NCBI RefSeq assembly: GCF_913777145.1
Contig: NZ_CAJYPS010000023.1
Coordinates: 286,912-350,911, forward strand
Direction of reading: 5' to 3'
From: an uncultured Roseateles sp.
Lineage (GTDB): Bacteria; Pseudomonadota; Gammaproteobacteria; Burkholderiales; Burkholderiaceae_C
Length of the DNA: 64,000 nt
Shown: positions 42,411 to 50,879 of the stretch, piece after piece
How positions within the stretch are numbered: the stretch's first letter is position 1
How the letters are laid out: every line of letters starts with the position of its first letter
Translations under genes and position numbers: made by a program
The notes under the pieces: generated by a model
What the model saw: only the letters and a program-made list of their open reading frames with translations
What the model was told of the DNA's origin: nothing
The model's database searches: none

Positions 42411-43708
42411 CCCTGTCCCGCCGCCGCTGGCTGCAACACGGCGCCCTGCTGGGCGCACCCGGCTGGCTGGCCGGCTGTGCCGCGCCCAACGCCCTCACAA
42501 CTCAGGCAGACGGCCCGCTGGGCTGGGCCGCGGTGGGCGCCACCACCGGCGGCCTGGGCGCGCGGCCCGAGCACATCCTGGACATCCACGACCGCGCCGG
42601 CCTGGACGCCGCGCTGGCGCTGGGCGATGTGCCCAAGATCCTGCGGGTGCACCGCCGCATCGACCTGTGCACCGACGCCCAGGGCCGCCGCGTGGAGGCC
42701 CAGGCCTTCCGCGACCCGGCCTACGACGAGGCCGCGTTCGACCGCGCCTACGACCCCGCCACCTGGGGCCGGGCCGACCCCAGCGGCCCGCTGGAGGAGG
42801 CGCGCCGGCGCTCGCAGCGCCGCCAGGCCGAGCGCGTGGTGGTGCGCCTGCCGTCCAACACCACGCTGCTAGGGGTGACGCCGGACGCCGGCTTCGAGCG
42901 CGGCATGCTGCTGCTGGAGCGCGTGTCCAACCTGGTGATCCGCGACCTCAGCTTCTCGGACGCCTACGACCATTTCCCCGAATGGCAGCCGCGCGACAAC
43001 GGCCACGGCGAATGGAACTCGGAGTACGACACGCTGTCGCTGCGCTTTGCGCAGCGGGTGTGGGTGGACCATTGCCATTTCGATGACGGCCGCCGGCCCG
43101 ATGCGCAGGAGCCCATGCGCCTGGGCCAGCGCGTGCAGCATCACGACGGCCTGCTGGACATCACGCGCCAGAGCGACCTGGTGACCGTGTCCTGGAGCCG
43201 CTTCACGCAGCACGACAAGACCATGCTGATAGGCGCGGGCGACGGCCAGGTGGCCGACACCGGCCATCTGCGTGTGACGCTGCACCACAACCATTTCCAC
43301 GGCTGCCACGAGCGCACGCCGCGGGTGCGCTTCGGCCGCGTGCACGTGGTGGCCAATCTGTTCAGCGCGAACCGCGCCGAGGACTTCGGCTACTCGCTGG
43401 GCCTGGGTCAGGGATCGCGGCTGATCAGCGAACACAACCGCTGGGAACTGCCCGAGGGTCTGGGCGCCGACCGCCTGGTGCGCATGCTCAAGGGTCAGGT
43501 CTTCAGCGATCGCGGCAGCCGCCTCAACGGCCGGCCGGTGGACCTGCGCGCCGCCTGGCAGGCCCGGCACCCGGAGCAGCCGCTGTCCGCCGACGTGGGC
43601 TGGCGGCCCGATGAACACTACGACACCGCCGCGCTGCAGCCGCGTGACCCCGACGCACTGGCCGGCCAGATACGCCAGGGCGCCGGGCCACGCCCGCGCC
43701 GCGCTTGA
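42407..43708 (+). CDS. Pectate lyase lipoprotein (PL1)
   Basis: A 433-residue PL1 pectate lyase. The leader combines a twin-arginine-like SRRRWLQ with a lipobox LAGC (residues 21-24), so it may be a Tat-exported lipoprotein. The fold shows RVVVRLPSNTTLLGV, WVDHCHFDDG, HHDGLLDITRQSDLVTVSWSRFTQHDKTMLIG and the catalytic RTPRVRFG. It contains a ~100-residue insertion near the N terminus relative to the fused PL1 enzyme. ATG 42407 overlaps the pectinesterase stop. It is the last structural gene of the operon; kdgR follows 48 bases later. Confidence 0.92.
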   Translation: MTLSRRRWLQHGALLGAPGWLAGCAAPNALTTQADGPLGWAAVGATTGGLGARPEHILDIHDRAGLDAALALGDVPKILRVHRRIDLCTDAQGRRVEAQAFRDPAYDEAAFDRAYDPATWGRADPSGPLEEARRRSQRRQAERVVVRLPSNTTLLGVTPDAGFERGMLLLERVSNLVIRDLSFSDAYDHFPEWQPRDNGHGEWNSEYDTLSLRFAQRVWVDHCHFDDGRRPDAQEPMRLGQRVQHHDGLLDITRQSDLVTVSWSRFTQHDKTMLIGAGDGQVADTGHLRVTLHHNHFHGCHERTPRVRFGRVHVVANLFSANRAEDFGYSLGLGQGSRLISEHNRWELPEGLGADRLVRMLKGQVFSDRGSRLNGRPVDLRAAWQARHPEQPLSADVGWRPDEHYDTAALQPRDPDALAGQIRQGAGPRPRRA

Positions 43709-43756
43709 GCCACAATCTCCGCACAGTCGAAACGCCCGACCGAAAGAATCGAAACA

Positions 43757-44557
43757 ATGGACGAAGACATAGGCGACTCCAAGCAGCCCGAATCGGTCGC
43801 CGCGGTGCTGAAGGTGTTCGCCATCCTGAACGCGCTGGGCGAACGCAATGACATCGGTATCACCGATCTCTCGGTGCGCCTCGCCATGCCCAAGGCCACG
43901 GTCTACCGCTTCCTGCAGACCATGAAGGGCCTGGGCTATGTGCGCCAGGAGGCGGACAGCGAGCGCTACAGCCTGGCGATGCGCATGTTCGAGCTGGGCG
44001 CGCGCGCCCTGCCCTCGCCCGAGCTGATCGACGTGGCCAAGCACCCCATGCAGATGCTGGCCGACGCGACCGGCGAGACCGTGCACCTGGGCAGCCTGAT
44101 CGACAGCGAGATCATCTACATCCACAAGGTGGACTCGCGCCACATGCTGGGCATGTACTCACGCATAGGCCGGCGTGCGCCGCTGCACTGCACCGCCATC
44201 GGCAAGGTGCTGATGGCCTGGGAGCATCCCGAGCGCCGCGACCGCATCCTGGACGGGGCCCGCTTCGAACGCTTCCGCGACAAGACCATCACCGACCGCT
44301 CCGCCTTCCTGGCCGAGCTGGCCACGGTGAAGGCGCAGGGCTATGGCGAGGACCGCGAGGAGTTCGACGACCACATCCGCTGCCTGGGCGTGCCCATCTT
44401 CGACCGCCTGGGCCTGCCCATCGCGGGCATGAGCGTGTCCTTCCCCACCTTCCGCTTCGACGAGGCGCAGGCGCCGTCCGTGGTCAAGCTGCTGCAGGAT
44501 GCGGGGCGCAGCATCTCCGCGCAGCTGGGCTGCACGCAGTACCCGCCGGCCGGCTGA
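43757..44557 (+). CDS. kdgR: IclR-family pectin regulator (KdgR)
   Basis: A 266-residue IclR regulator closely resembling E. coli/Dickeya KdgR over its length: QPESVAAVLKVFAILNALGERNDIGITDLS, KATVYRFLQTMKGLGYV (helix-turn-helix), FELGARAL, YSRIGRRAPLHCTAIGKVLMAW, GYGEDREEFDDHIRC and ISFPTFRF. KdgR represses pectin genes and is released by 2-keto-3-deoxygluconate. KdgR-like boxes stand before kdgK and kduI. It follows the lyase gene in the same direction; two TCGAAAC words just before its start (43727-43733 and 43749-43755) could allow self-control. Confidence 0.93.
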   Translation: MDEDIGDSKQPESVAAVLKVFAILNALGERNDIGITDLSVRLAMPKATVYRFLQTMKGLGYVRQEADSERYSLAMRMFELGARALPSPELIDVAKHPMQMLADATGETVHLGSLIDSEIIYIHKVDSRHMLGMYSRIGRRAPLHCTAIGKVLMAWEHPERRDRILDGARFERFRDKTITDRSAFLAELATVKAQGYGEDREEFDDHIRCLGVPIFDRLGLPIAGMSVSFPTFRFDEAQAPSVVKLLQDAGRSISAQLGCTQYPPAG

Positions 44558-44643
44558 CACCGGCCCGGCTGTCACGCCTGGGACGAACCGGGCGCGCGGC
44601 TGGTGCTTCAATCGCGGCAGTCGCACAACCCGACAATGCCGCC

Positions 44644-45663
44644 ATGACACAAAGCAACCACCAGATCCTGCTCGCGTCCCGCCCCACCGGCGAGGTCACG
44701 CCCGACAACTTCCGCCTGGTCGAGACGCCGCTGGCGCCGCTGGCCGACGGCCAGGTGCGCGTGCGCAACCATTTCCTGAGCCTGGACCCCTACATGCGGG
44801 GCCGCATGAACGACAGCAAGAGCTACGCCGCGTCGCAGCCGCTGAACGAGGTCATGATAGGCGGCACCGTGGGCGAGGTGATCGAGTCCCGCAACGCGCA
44901 TTTCGCGGTCGGCGACCGGGTCGTCGGCATGGGCGGCTGGCAGGAGTTCTTCACGGTGGACGCCACGCAGCGCGGCGTGCTGCAGAAGGTGGACACGACG
45001 CACATCCCGCTGTCGGCCTACCTGGGCGCCGTGGGCATGCCCGGCGTGACCGCCTGGTACGGCCTGGTGAAGATCATCAACCCCAAGGCCGGCGAGACCA
45101 TCGTCGTCAGCGCCGCGAGCGGCGCGGTCGGCTCGGCCGTGGGCCAGCTGGCCAAGGCCCGCGGCGCGCGCGCGGTGGGCATTGCCGGCGGCGCCAACAA
45201 GTGCCGCTACGTGGTCGAGGAACTGGGCTTCGACGCCTGCATAGACTACAAGCAGCATGGCGACACCCGCTCGCTGTCGGCCGCGCTGAAGGCCGAATGC
45301 CCCAATGGCATAGACGGCTACTTCGAGAACGTGGGCGGCTACATCCTGGACGCGGTGCTGCTGCGCGCCAATGCCTTCAGCCGCGTCGCCATGTGCGGCA
45401 TGATTTCCGGCTACGACGGCCAGCCCATCCCCATGGCCGCGCCCCAGCTCATCCTGGTGAACCGCATGAAGGTCGAGGGCTTCATCGTGTCCGAGCACAT
45501 GGAGGTCTGGCCCGAGGCGCTGAAGGAGCTGGGCGGCCTGGTCGCCACCGGCAAGCTCAAGTACCGCGAGACCATGGCCCAGGGCCTGGCCGCCGCGCCC
45601 GAGGCCTTCATGGGCCTGCTCAAGGGCCGCAACTTCGGCAAGCAGCTGGTGAAGCTGGTCTGA
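44644..45663 (+). CDS. curA: NADPH-dependent oxidoreductase (CurA-type zinc-free MDR)
   Basis: A 339-residue medium-chain reductase of the zinc-independent curcumin/2-alkenal reductase group. Evidence is FLSLDPYMRGRM, the GMPGVTAWYGL segment, and the nucleotide-binding VVSAASGAVGSAVGQLAKARGARAVGIAGG. Such enzymes reduce enones with NADPH. The stop and the start of elaA share one base (TGATG). It probably forms a unit with elaA and the following dehydrogenase, unrelated to pectin. Confidence 0.88.
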   Translation: MTQSNHQILLASRPTGEVTPDNFRLVETPLAPLADGQVRVRNHFLSLDPYMRGRMNDSKSYAASQPLNEVMIGGTVGEVIESRNAHFAVGDRVVGMGGWQEFFTVDATQRGVLQKVDTTHIPLSAYLGAVGMPGVTAWYGLVKIINPKAGETIVVSAASGAVGSAVGQLAKARGARAVGIAGGANKCRYVVEELGFDACIDYKQHGDTRSLSAALKAECPNGIDGYFENVGGYILDAVLLRANAFSRVAMCGMISGYDGQPIPMAAPQLILVNRMKVEGFIVSEHMEVWPEALKELGGLVATGKLKYRETMAQGLAAAPEAFMGLLKGRNFGKQLVKLV

Positions 45664-46124
45664 TGGCGAGCGTGACCCGCTGGACCTGCCAGCCCTTTGA
45701 CGACCTGAGCCCGCGCACGCTGTACGCGCTGCTGGCGCTGCGCACCGAGGTCTTCGTCATCGAACAGAACTGCGTGTTCCAGGACATGGACGGCCTGGAC
45801 CTGCACGCCCAGCACCTGCTGGGCTGGGCCGAGGACGGCCGCCTGGCCGCCTGCGCCCGCCTGCTGCCGGCCGGCGTGAAGGCGCCCGAGGTGGTGATAG
45901 GCCGCGTGATCACCGCACCCTGGGCGCGTGGCGCCGGCCAGGGCCATGCGCTGATGCGTGAGGCGCTGGCGCAGTGCGAGCGCCTGTGGCCGGGCCAGCC
46001 CATCACGCTGCACGCGCAAGCGCGGCTGGAGGCCTACTACCGCCAGCACGGCTTCACGCCGGTGGGCCAGCCCTATATCGAAGACGGCATTCCGCACATC
46101 GAGATGAGCAACCGGCCGCTATGA
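45663..46124 (+). CDS. elaA: GNAT-family N-acetyltransferase (ElaA)
   Basis: A 153-residue acetyltransferase matching ElaA in length and sequence: LYALLALRTEVFVIEQNCVFQDMDGLD at the N terminus, the acetyl-CoA region GRVITAPWARGAGQGHALM, and ARLEAYYRQHGFTPVGQPYIEDGIPHIEM at the end. The target is unknown. It starts within the stop of curA. Confidence 0.9.
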   Translation: MASVTRWTCQPFDDLSPRTLYALLALRTEVFVIEQNCVFQDMDGLDLHAQHLLGWAEDGRLAACARLLPAGVKAPEVVIGRVITAPWARGAGQGHALMREALAQCERLWPGQPITLHAQARLEAYYRQHGFTPVGQPYIEDGIPHIEMSNRPL

Positions 46125-46149
46125 GCCGGCTCAAAAACAGGAGACAAGC

Positions 46150-47034
46150 ATGAGCAGCCAAACCGCCGTCATCACCGGCGCCGGATCGGGCTTCGGCCTG
46201 GAAGTCGCCCGCCTGGCCGCCGCACGCGGCATGAACCTGGTGCTGGTGGACGTGCAGGCCGACGCGCTGGCCAAAGCCGCGGCCGAGTTCAGCGGCGTGG
46301 AGGTGATGCAGCGCGTCGTTGACGTCGCCAAGGCAGCCCCCATGGAGGCGCTGGCTGCCGACGTGAAGGCCCGCTTCGGCGCGCCTCACTTCGTGTTCAA
46401 CAACGCCGGCGTGGGCTCGGGCGGCCTGATCTGGGAAAACAGCCTGGCCGACTGGGAATGGGTGCTGGGCGTGAACCTGATGGGCGTGGTGCACGGCGTG
46501 CGCCTGTTCACGCCCATGATGCTGGAGGCCGCGCAGGCCGACCCGGCCTACGCGGGCCACATCGTCAACACCGCGTCCATGGCCGGCATGCTGAATCCGC
46601 CCAATATGGGCGTCTACAACGTGTCCAAGCATGCGGTGGTGTCGCTGAGCGAGACCCTCTATCAAGACCTGTCCCTGGTCACCGACCAGGTCCATGCCTC
46701 GGTGCTGTGCCCCTTCTTCGTGCCCACCGGCATCAGCCAGAGCCACCGCAACCGGCCCGGCGAATTCGCCGCCGCCAAGCCCACCAAGAGCCAGCTGATC
46801 TCCCAGGCCATGACCGACAAGGCGGTCAGCTCGGGCAAGCTCACCGCGGCCGACGTGGCGGCGCTGGTGTTCGACGCCATGGACCACAACAAGTTCTACA
46901 TCTTCAGCCACCCGCAGGCGCTCGCCGGCGTGCAGACCCGGCTGGAAGACGTGATGCTGCTGCGCAACCCCAGCGACCCCTTCGCCGACAAGCCCGAAAT
47001 CGGCGCCGGCCTGCGCGCCAAGCTGCGCGGCTGA
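46150..47034 (+). CDS. Short-chain dehydrogenase/reductase
   Basis: A 294-residue classical SDR with nucleotide motif TGAGSGFGLE, FNNAGVGSG, catalytic serine in VNTASMAG, and YNVSKHAV. The C-terminal extension (HNKFYIFSHPQALAG) is typical of a subgroup of unknown substrate often placed with oxidoreductases. It starts 25 bases after elaA with AGGAGACAAGC upstream. It converges with the binding-protein gene, three bases between stops. Confidence 0.88.
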   Translation: MSSQTAVITGAGSGFGLEVARLAAARGMNLVLVDVQADALAKAAAEFSGVEVMQRVVDVAKAAPMEALAADVKARFGAPHFVFNNAGVGSGGLIWENSLADWEWVLGVNLMGVVHGVRLFTPMMLEAAQADPAYAGHIVNTASMAGMLNPPNMGVYNVSKHAVVSLSETLYQDLSLVTDQVHASVLCPFFVPTGISQSHRNRPGEFAAAKPTKSQLISQAMTDKAVSSGKLTAADVAALVFDAMDHNKFYIFSHPQALAGVQTRLEDVMLLRNPSDPFADKPEIGAGLRAKLRG

Positions 47035-47037
47035 AGC

Positions 47038-47790
47038 TCAGTCCAGCTCGTAGCGCTTCAGCAGCTGGGCCGGCAGCCCGCGGGCCACCAGCGCCTCGCG
47101 TGCCTGGCGCAGCCGCTGCGCCAGCTCGGGGTCCAGGCCCGCGCGCGCCCACAGCTGGGTATGGCGCACACGCAGTGGCAGCGCCGCCGGGAAGCTGGCC
47201 GGATCCAGCCCGCAGGACTTCATGATGTGGCCATTGGCCTCGCGCACGATCAGAGCCGCATCGGCGCGGCCCGCCTTCAGCATGCCCATCAGCGAGCAGG
47301 GGCTGGTCACATAGCTCACGCGCCGCATCTGCTCGGCCGGCAACGCGCCCCAGCGCCCGGCGCCCGCGTAGGCGATCAGGCGCAGCTGGTCCAGCCGGGC
47401 CAGGTCCACCGGCGGCAGGCCCGGGCGCGGCTGCAGCATCAGGTGCAGCGGCACCACATCACCCAGCGACTGCACCGCCGGGCTCAGGCCGTCGTTGGGC
47501 AGCAGGATGGTGACGTCGCTCTCGCCCAGGCTCAGGTCGCGCGCCGCCCGCCCCAGCGGCCCCACCTGCAGGCGCAGCTCCATGCCGGCCTCGTCGGCCA
47601 GCGCATACAGGAAGTCGGCATAGATGCCACGCACCCGCCCCGCCTCGGCCGGCATCAGCAGCGGCGGCAGCGCGGCCAGCGTGCTGCGCAGCACCTGGGC
47701 GCCACGTGGCGGCGCCGAGCTGGCCCGGCTGCCGGCCAGCAGGCCCAGCCCCCACAGCAGCTGACGGCGACGGCGCAGGTGGGGATTCAT
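47038..47790 (-). CDS. Periplasmic transporter-substrate-binding-like protein, paralogue 1
   Basis: A 250-residue exported protein (RRRRQLLWGLGLLAGSRASSA leader) of the PBPb type-2 binding-protein fold: VLRSTLAALPPLLMPAEAGRVRGIYADFLYALADEAGMELRLQ, then the hinge-like SDVTILLPNDGL and LRLIAYAGAGRWGALP. Such solitary binding domains without permease genes often serve as sensors or orphan binding proteins. It is clearly homologous to the next gene (same IYADFL/LYLDLL, GPLGRAARDL/GPLSRAAHDL segments), so the two arose by tandem duplication. Confidence 0.75.
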   Translation of the reverse strand: MNPHLRRRRQLLWGLGLLAGSRASSAPPRGAQVLRSTLAALPPLLMPAEAGRVRGIYADFLYALADEAGMELRLQVGPLGRAARDLSLGESDVTILLPNDGLSPAVQSLGDVVPLHLMLQPRPGLPPVDLARLDQLRLIAYAGAGRWGALPAEQMRRVSYVTSPCSLMGMLKAGRADAALIVREANGHIMKSCGLDPASFPAALPLRVRHTQLWARAGLDPELAQRLRQAREALVARGLPAQLLKRYELD

Positions 47791-47846
47791 GGGCGCGGCA
47801 GCATAACGTCGTTGTCAGCACTCAAGGCCCGAAATCAGCACCGGTC

Positions 47847-48605
47847 TCAGAGGCTGCCATAGCGACGCAGCAACCGCTGCGGCAGGCCCTGGGCCACCAG
47901 CGCGCCCAACGCCTCGCCCAGGCGCCTCACCAGGGCCTCGTCCAGACCGGGCCTCAACCAGACGTCGGCCACGAGCGGCGTCAGCAGCAGCAGCGGCGGC
48001 AGGTCGGCCGCGCTCATGCCCCAGCGCAGCAGACCGTAGCGCAGGGTCTCGCGCACCGCGAGCGCCGCGTCCGCACGCTGGGCGCGCAGCATGCCGGTCA
48101 TGGCCTGCGGCGTGCCCACATAGGTCACGCGGTGCCGGCTGCCCGGCGGCAGCAGACCCCAGCGCGCCGAGCCGGCCAGCGCCACCAGGTGCAGCTCGGG
48201 CGGATCGCTGACGCTGCGCAGGCTCAGCCCCGCGCGTGGCTGCATCACCGGCTGCAGCGTGAAGGCGGGCCCCAGCGAACGCACGGCCGGCCCCAGGCCC
48301 GTGTTGGGCAACATCACCGAGATGTCGCTGGCGCCCAGGTTCAGATCGTGGGCCGCACGGCTCAGCGGCCCCACCTGAAGCTGCAGCTCCAGGCCCACGG
48401 CGCGCGCCAGCGGCTCCAGCAGATCCAGATAAAGCCCGCGCACCCGGCCGTCGGCCGCCGCCATCGCAAAGGGCGGCAATTCCGCCAGCGTGCAGCGCAG
48501 CACGCCCGGCGCCGCCCCGGCCCGGGCACCAGTGGCAGCCAGGCCCAGGGCTGCGAGCAACTGGCGGCGAGGCGCTGATACGGCTTCAGTCATTGCGGTC
48601 AGCAT
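47847..48605 (-). CDS. Periplasmic transporter-substrate-binding-like protein, paralogue 2
   Basis: A 252-residue paralogue of the preceding gene, with its own leader (PRRQLLAALGLAATGARAGAA) and matching blocks (LYLDLLEPLARAVGLELQLQVGPLSRAAHDLNLGASDISVMLPN). ATG 48605 has AGGAGG ten bases upstream; an internal ATG at 48593 is possible. It lies 56 bases upstream of paralogue 1 on the same strand. No permease or ATPase partner is next to it. Function is unknown. Confidence 0.75.
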   Translation of the reverse strand: MLTAMTEAVSAPRRQLLAALGLAATGARAGAAPGVLRCTLAELPPFAMAAADGRVRGLYLDLLEPLARAVGLELQLQVGPLSRAAHDLNLGASDISVMLPNTGLGPAVRSLGPAFTLQPVMQPRAGLSLRSVSDPPELHLVALAGSARWGLLPPGSRHRVTYVGTPQAMTGMLRAQRADAALAVRETLRYGLLRWGMSAADLPPLLLLTPLVADVWLRPGLDEALVRRLGEALGALVAQGLPQRLLRRYGSL

Positions 48606-48671
48606 AGCGAAACGGCCTCCTGCCCAGACCGCTCAAACCGGGGCCGGCACGCAGCGTCCGTAGAATTCGGA

Positions 48672-49934
48672 ATGACTTCCACACCCGCCACCGCCCCCGC
48701 CGACATCGCCATCATCGGAGGCGGCCCGGCCGGCCTGATGGCCGCCGAGCTGCTGTCGGCCCGAGGCCTCGCGGTCACGCTGTTCGACGCCAAGCCCAGC
48801 GTGGGCCGCAAGTTCCTGCTGGCCGGCAAGGGCGGCCTCAACCTCACCCACTCCGAGCCCTTCGACGCCTTCGCAGGCCGTTTCGGCGCCCGCCGTGCCG
48901 CCATCGAGCCGCTGTTGCGCGCCTTCGACGCCGACGCGCTGCGCACCTGGGCCGCCGACCTGGGCGTGCAGACCTTTGTCGGCAGCTCCGGCCGCGTCTT
49001 CCCCACCGACCTGAAGGCCGCACCGCTGCTGCGCCACTGGCTGAGCCGCCTGCGCGCGGCCGGCGTGCAGTTCCGCATGCGCCACCGCTGGCTGGGCTGG
49101 ACCGAGGACGGCGGCGCGCTGCGCTTCGACACACCGGACGGCGAGCTGCACGTGCCCGCGCGGGCCACGCTGCTGGCACTGGGCGGCGCGTCCTGGCCCC
49201 AGCTGGGCTCGGACGGCGCCTGGGTGCCGCTGCTGGCGGCGCGCGGCGTGGACCTGGCGCCGCTGCAGCCGGCCAACTGCGGCTTCGACGTGGCCGCCAC
49301 CGCCGCCCATGCGGACGCGCCGGGCTGGAGCACGCGCTTTGCCGAGAGCTTCGCCGGCCAGCCGGTCAAGCCGGTGGCGCTGGCGGCGCCAGGTTTTGCG
49401 CGCCGCCAGGGCGAGTTCGTCATCACGGCCAGCGGCATCGAGGGTTCGCTGGTCTATGCGGCCAGCGCCGCGCTGCGCGAGCAGATCGCCCGCGAGGGCC
49501 GCGCGACGCTGACGCTGGACCTGCTGCCCCAGCACAGCGAGGATCAGGTACTGGCCGAGGTGCGCCACCCGAGGGGCAGCCGCTCGCTGTCCTCCCACCT
49601 GAAGAGCCGGCTGCACCTGTCGCCGCTGAAGCTGGGCCTGCTGAACGAGCTGCTGACGCGCGAACAGATGCTGGACCCGGCCCAACTCGCCGCGGCACTC
49701 AAGGCGCTGCCGCTGACGCTGGCCGCGCCCCGACCCATCGCCGAGGCCATCTCCACCGCCGGCGGCGTGCGCTTCGAGGCGCTGACGCCCGGCCTGATGC
49801 TGCAGGCCCTGCCCGGCGTGTTCTGCGCCGGCGAGATGCTGGACTGGGAGGCCCCCACCGGCGGCTACCTGCTGACCGCCAGCCTGGCCAGCGGCCGCGT
49901 GGCGGCGCAGGCGCTGGCCGATTGGCTGCACTAA
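48672..49934 (+). CDS. Flavoprotein of the HI0933/TIGR03862 family (NAD(P)/FAD-dependent oxidoreductase-like)
   Basis: A 420-residue FAD protein with the ADP-binding motif IAIIGGGPAGLMAAELLSARG, the family hallmark KFLLAGKGGLNLTHSEP, LLALGGASWPQLGSDGAW, and a C-terminal GVFCAGEMLDWEAPTGGYLLTASLASG. The family is widely conserved but its reaction is not established. It is divergent from the binding-protein pair and is followed 12 bases later by the GntR gene of the sugar-acid operon. Confidence 0.9.
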   Translation: MTSTPATAPADIAIIGGGPAGLMAAELLSARGLAVTLFDAKPSVGRKFLLAGKGGLNLTHSEPFDAFAGRFGARRAAIEPLLRAFDADALRTWAADLGVQTFVGSSGRVFPTDLKAAPLLRHWLSRLRAAGVQFRMRHRWLGWTEDGGALRFDTPDGELHVPARATLLALGGASWPQLGSDGAWVPLLAARGVDLAPLQPANCGFDVAATAAHADAPGWSTRFAESFAGQPVKPVALAAPGFARRQGEFVITASGIEGSLVYAASAALREQIAREGRATLTLDLLPQHSEDQVLAEVRHPRGSRSLSSHLKSRLHLSPLKLGLLNELLTREQMLDPAQLAAALKALPLTLAAPRPIAEAISTAGGVRFEALTPGLMLQALPGVFCAGEMLDWEAPTGGYLLTASLASGRVAAQALADWLH

Positions 49935-49946
49935 AGTCGCGCGTCC

Positions 49947-50723
49947 ATGAGCGAGACCAAGACCTTCAACGCCGTCAAACCCGGTCTGCGGCTGGCGGAA
50001 CAGGTCGCCGGCGCGCTGGAGGCCGAGATCCGCGCCGGCCGCCTGGCCGAGGGCAGCAAGCTGCCCACCGAGGCGGCGCTGGTGCAGCAGTTCCAGGTCA
50101 GCCGCACCGTGGTGCGCGAGGCCATCTCACGGCTGAAGTCCCTGGGCCTGGTGGACGCCCGCCAGGGCAGCGGCGTCTATGTGCGCAGCCCCGGCATCGC
50201 ACCGCTGGACTTCGAGGGCGTGCCCGCCGCCTCGCTGGAAGCGGTGCTGCAGATCGTGGACGTGCGGCGTGCGCTGGAGGCCGAGGTGGCCGAACTGGCC
50301 GCCCAGCACCGCAACGCGGCCGATGTGCGGGCGATACGCGCCGCGTTGCAGGCACTGGCCGACGCGGTGGCGGCCGGCCGCGACGGCTCCGACGAGGACG
50401 TGCGCTTCCACCGCGCGATCGCCCAGGCCTCCGGCAACCCCTTCCTGATCCGCACGCTGGACTACCTGGCCCGCTTCCTGCGCGGCGCCACCCGCGTGAC
50501 CCGCGCCAACGAGGCGCGGCGCGCCGACTTCAGCGAGGCGGTCAAGCAGGAGCACCAGCAGATCGTGGAGGCCATCGCCGCCGGCGATGCCGCGGCCGCC
50601 CGCGCCGCCGCGGCCCAGCACATGAAGAACGCCCAGCAGCGCCTGCGCCAGGCCGACCCGGGCTTCTGGGCCCAGGACGGCCAGCGCCTGGCCCGCCCGC
50701 TGGTCGCGCAGCGGCCCAAGTAA
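49947..50723 (+). CDS. GntR-family regulator (FadR subfamily) of the sugar-acid operon
   Basis: A 258-residue regulator with winged helix (IRAGRLAEGSKLPTEAALVQQFQVSRTVVREAISRLKSLGLVDARQGSGVYVR) and FCD ligand domain (VRFHRAIAQASGNPFL, KQEHQQIVEAI, metal-type histidines). It precedes the GntP-LtnD-OtnKCI genes by 156 bases, and a perfect inverted repeat of GntR-operator style (50798-50820) stands in that gap. Known OtnR/LtnR-type regulators of four-carbon acid sugar operons include GntR and DeoR types, so the link is plausible. Confidence 0.88.
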   Translation: MSETKTFNAVKPGLRLAEQVAGALEAEIRAGRLAEGSKLPTEAALVQQFQVSRTVVREAISRLKSLGLVDARQGSGVYVRSPGIAPLDFEGVPAASLEAVLQIVDVRRALEAEVAELAAQHRNAADVRAIRAALQALADAVAAGRDGSDEDVRFHRAIAQASGNPFLIRTLDYLARFLRGATRVTRANEARRADFSEAVKQEHQQIVEAIAAGDAAAARAAAAQHMKNAQQRLRQADPGFWAQDGQRLARPLVAQRPK

Positions 50724-50797
50724 GCCCCCGGCGGCGCACGCCGCCATCCCTGCAGACCGGGTGCTGCGGGTCGCCCCGGCTTGCCGAGGTCGGCAAA

Positions 50798-50820
50798 ATT
50801 TGTATGATGACCATACAAAT
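50798..50820. promoter_or_regulatory. Perfect inverted-repeat operator before the GntP-otn operon
   Basis: ATTTGTATG (50798-50806) and CATACAAAT (50812-50820) are exact inverted copies separated by ATGAC. The site is 60 bases before the permease start and about 75 after the GntR gene, in an otherwise GC-rich gap. Size and symmetry fit a GntR/FadR-type dimer; the regulator is probably the upstream GntR protein. That pairing is inference. Confidence 0.75.
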
Positions 50821-50879
50821 ATTCGCACCATGACCCAGTCCCGGGTCCGTGGCGCCCAACGCAACCGGAGACAGCCCTG

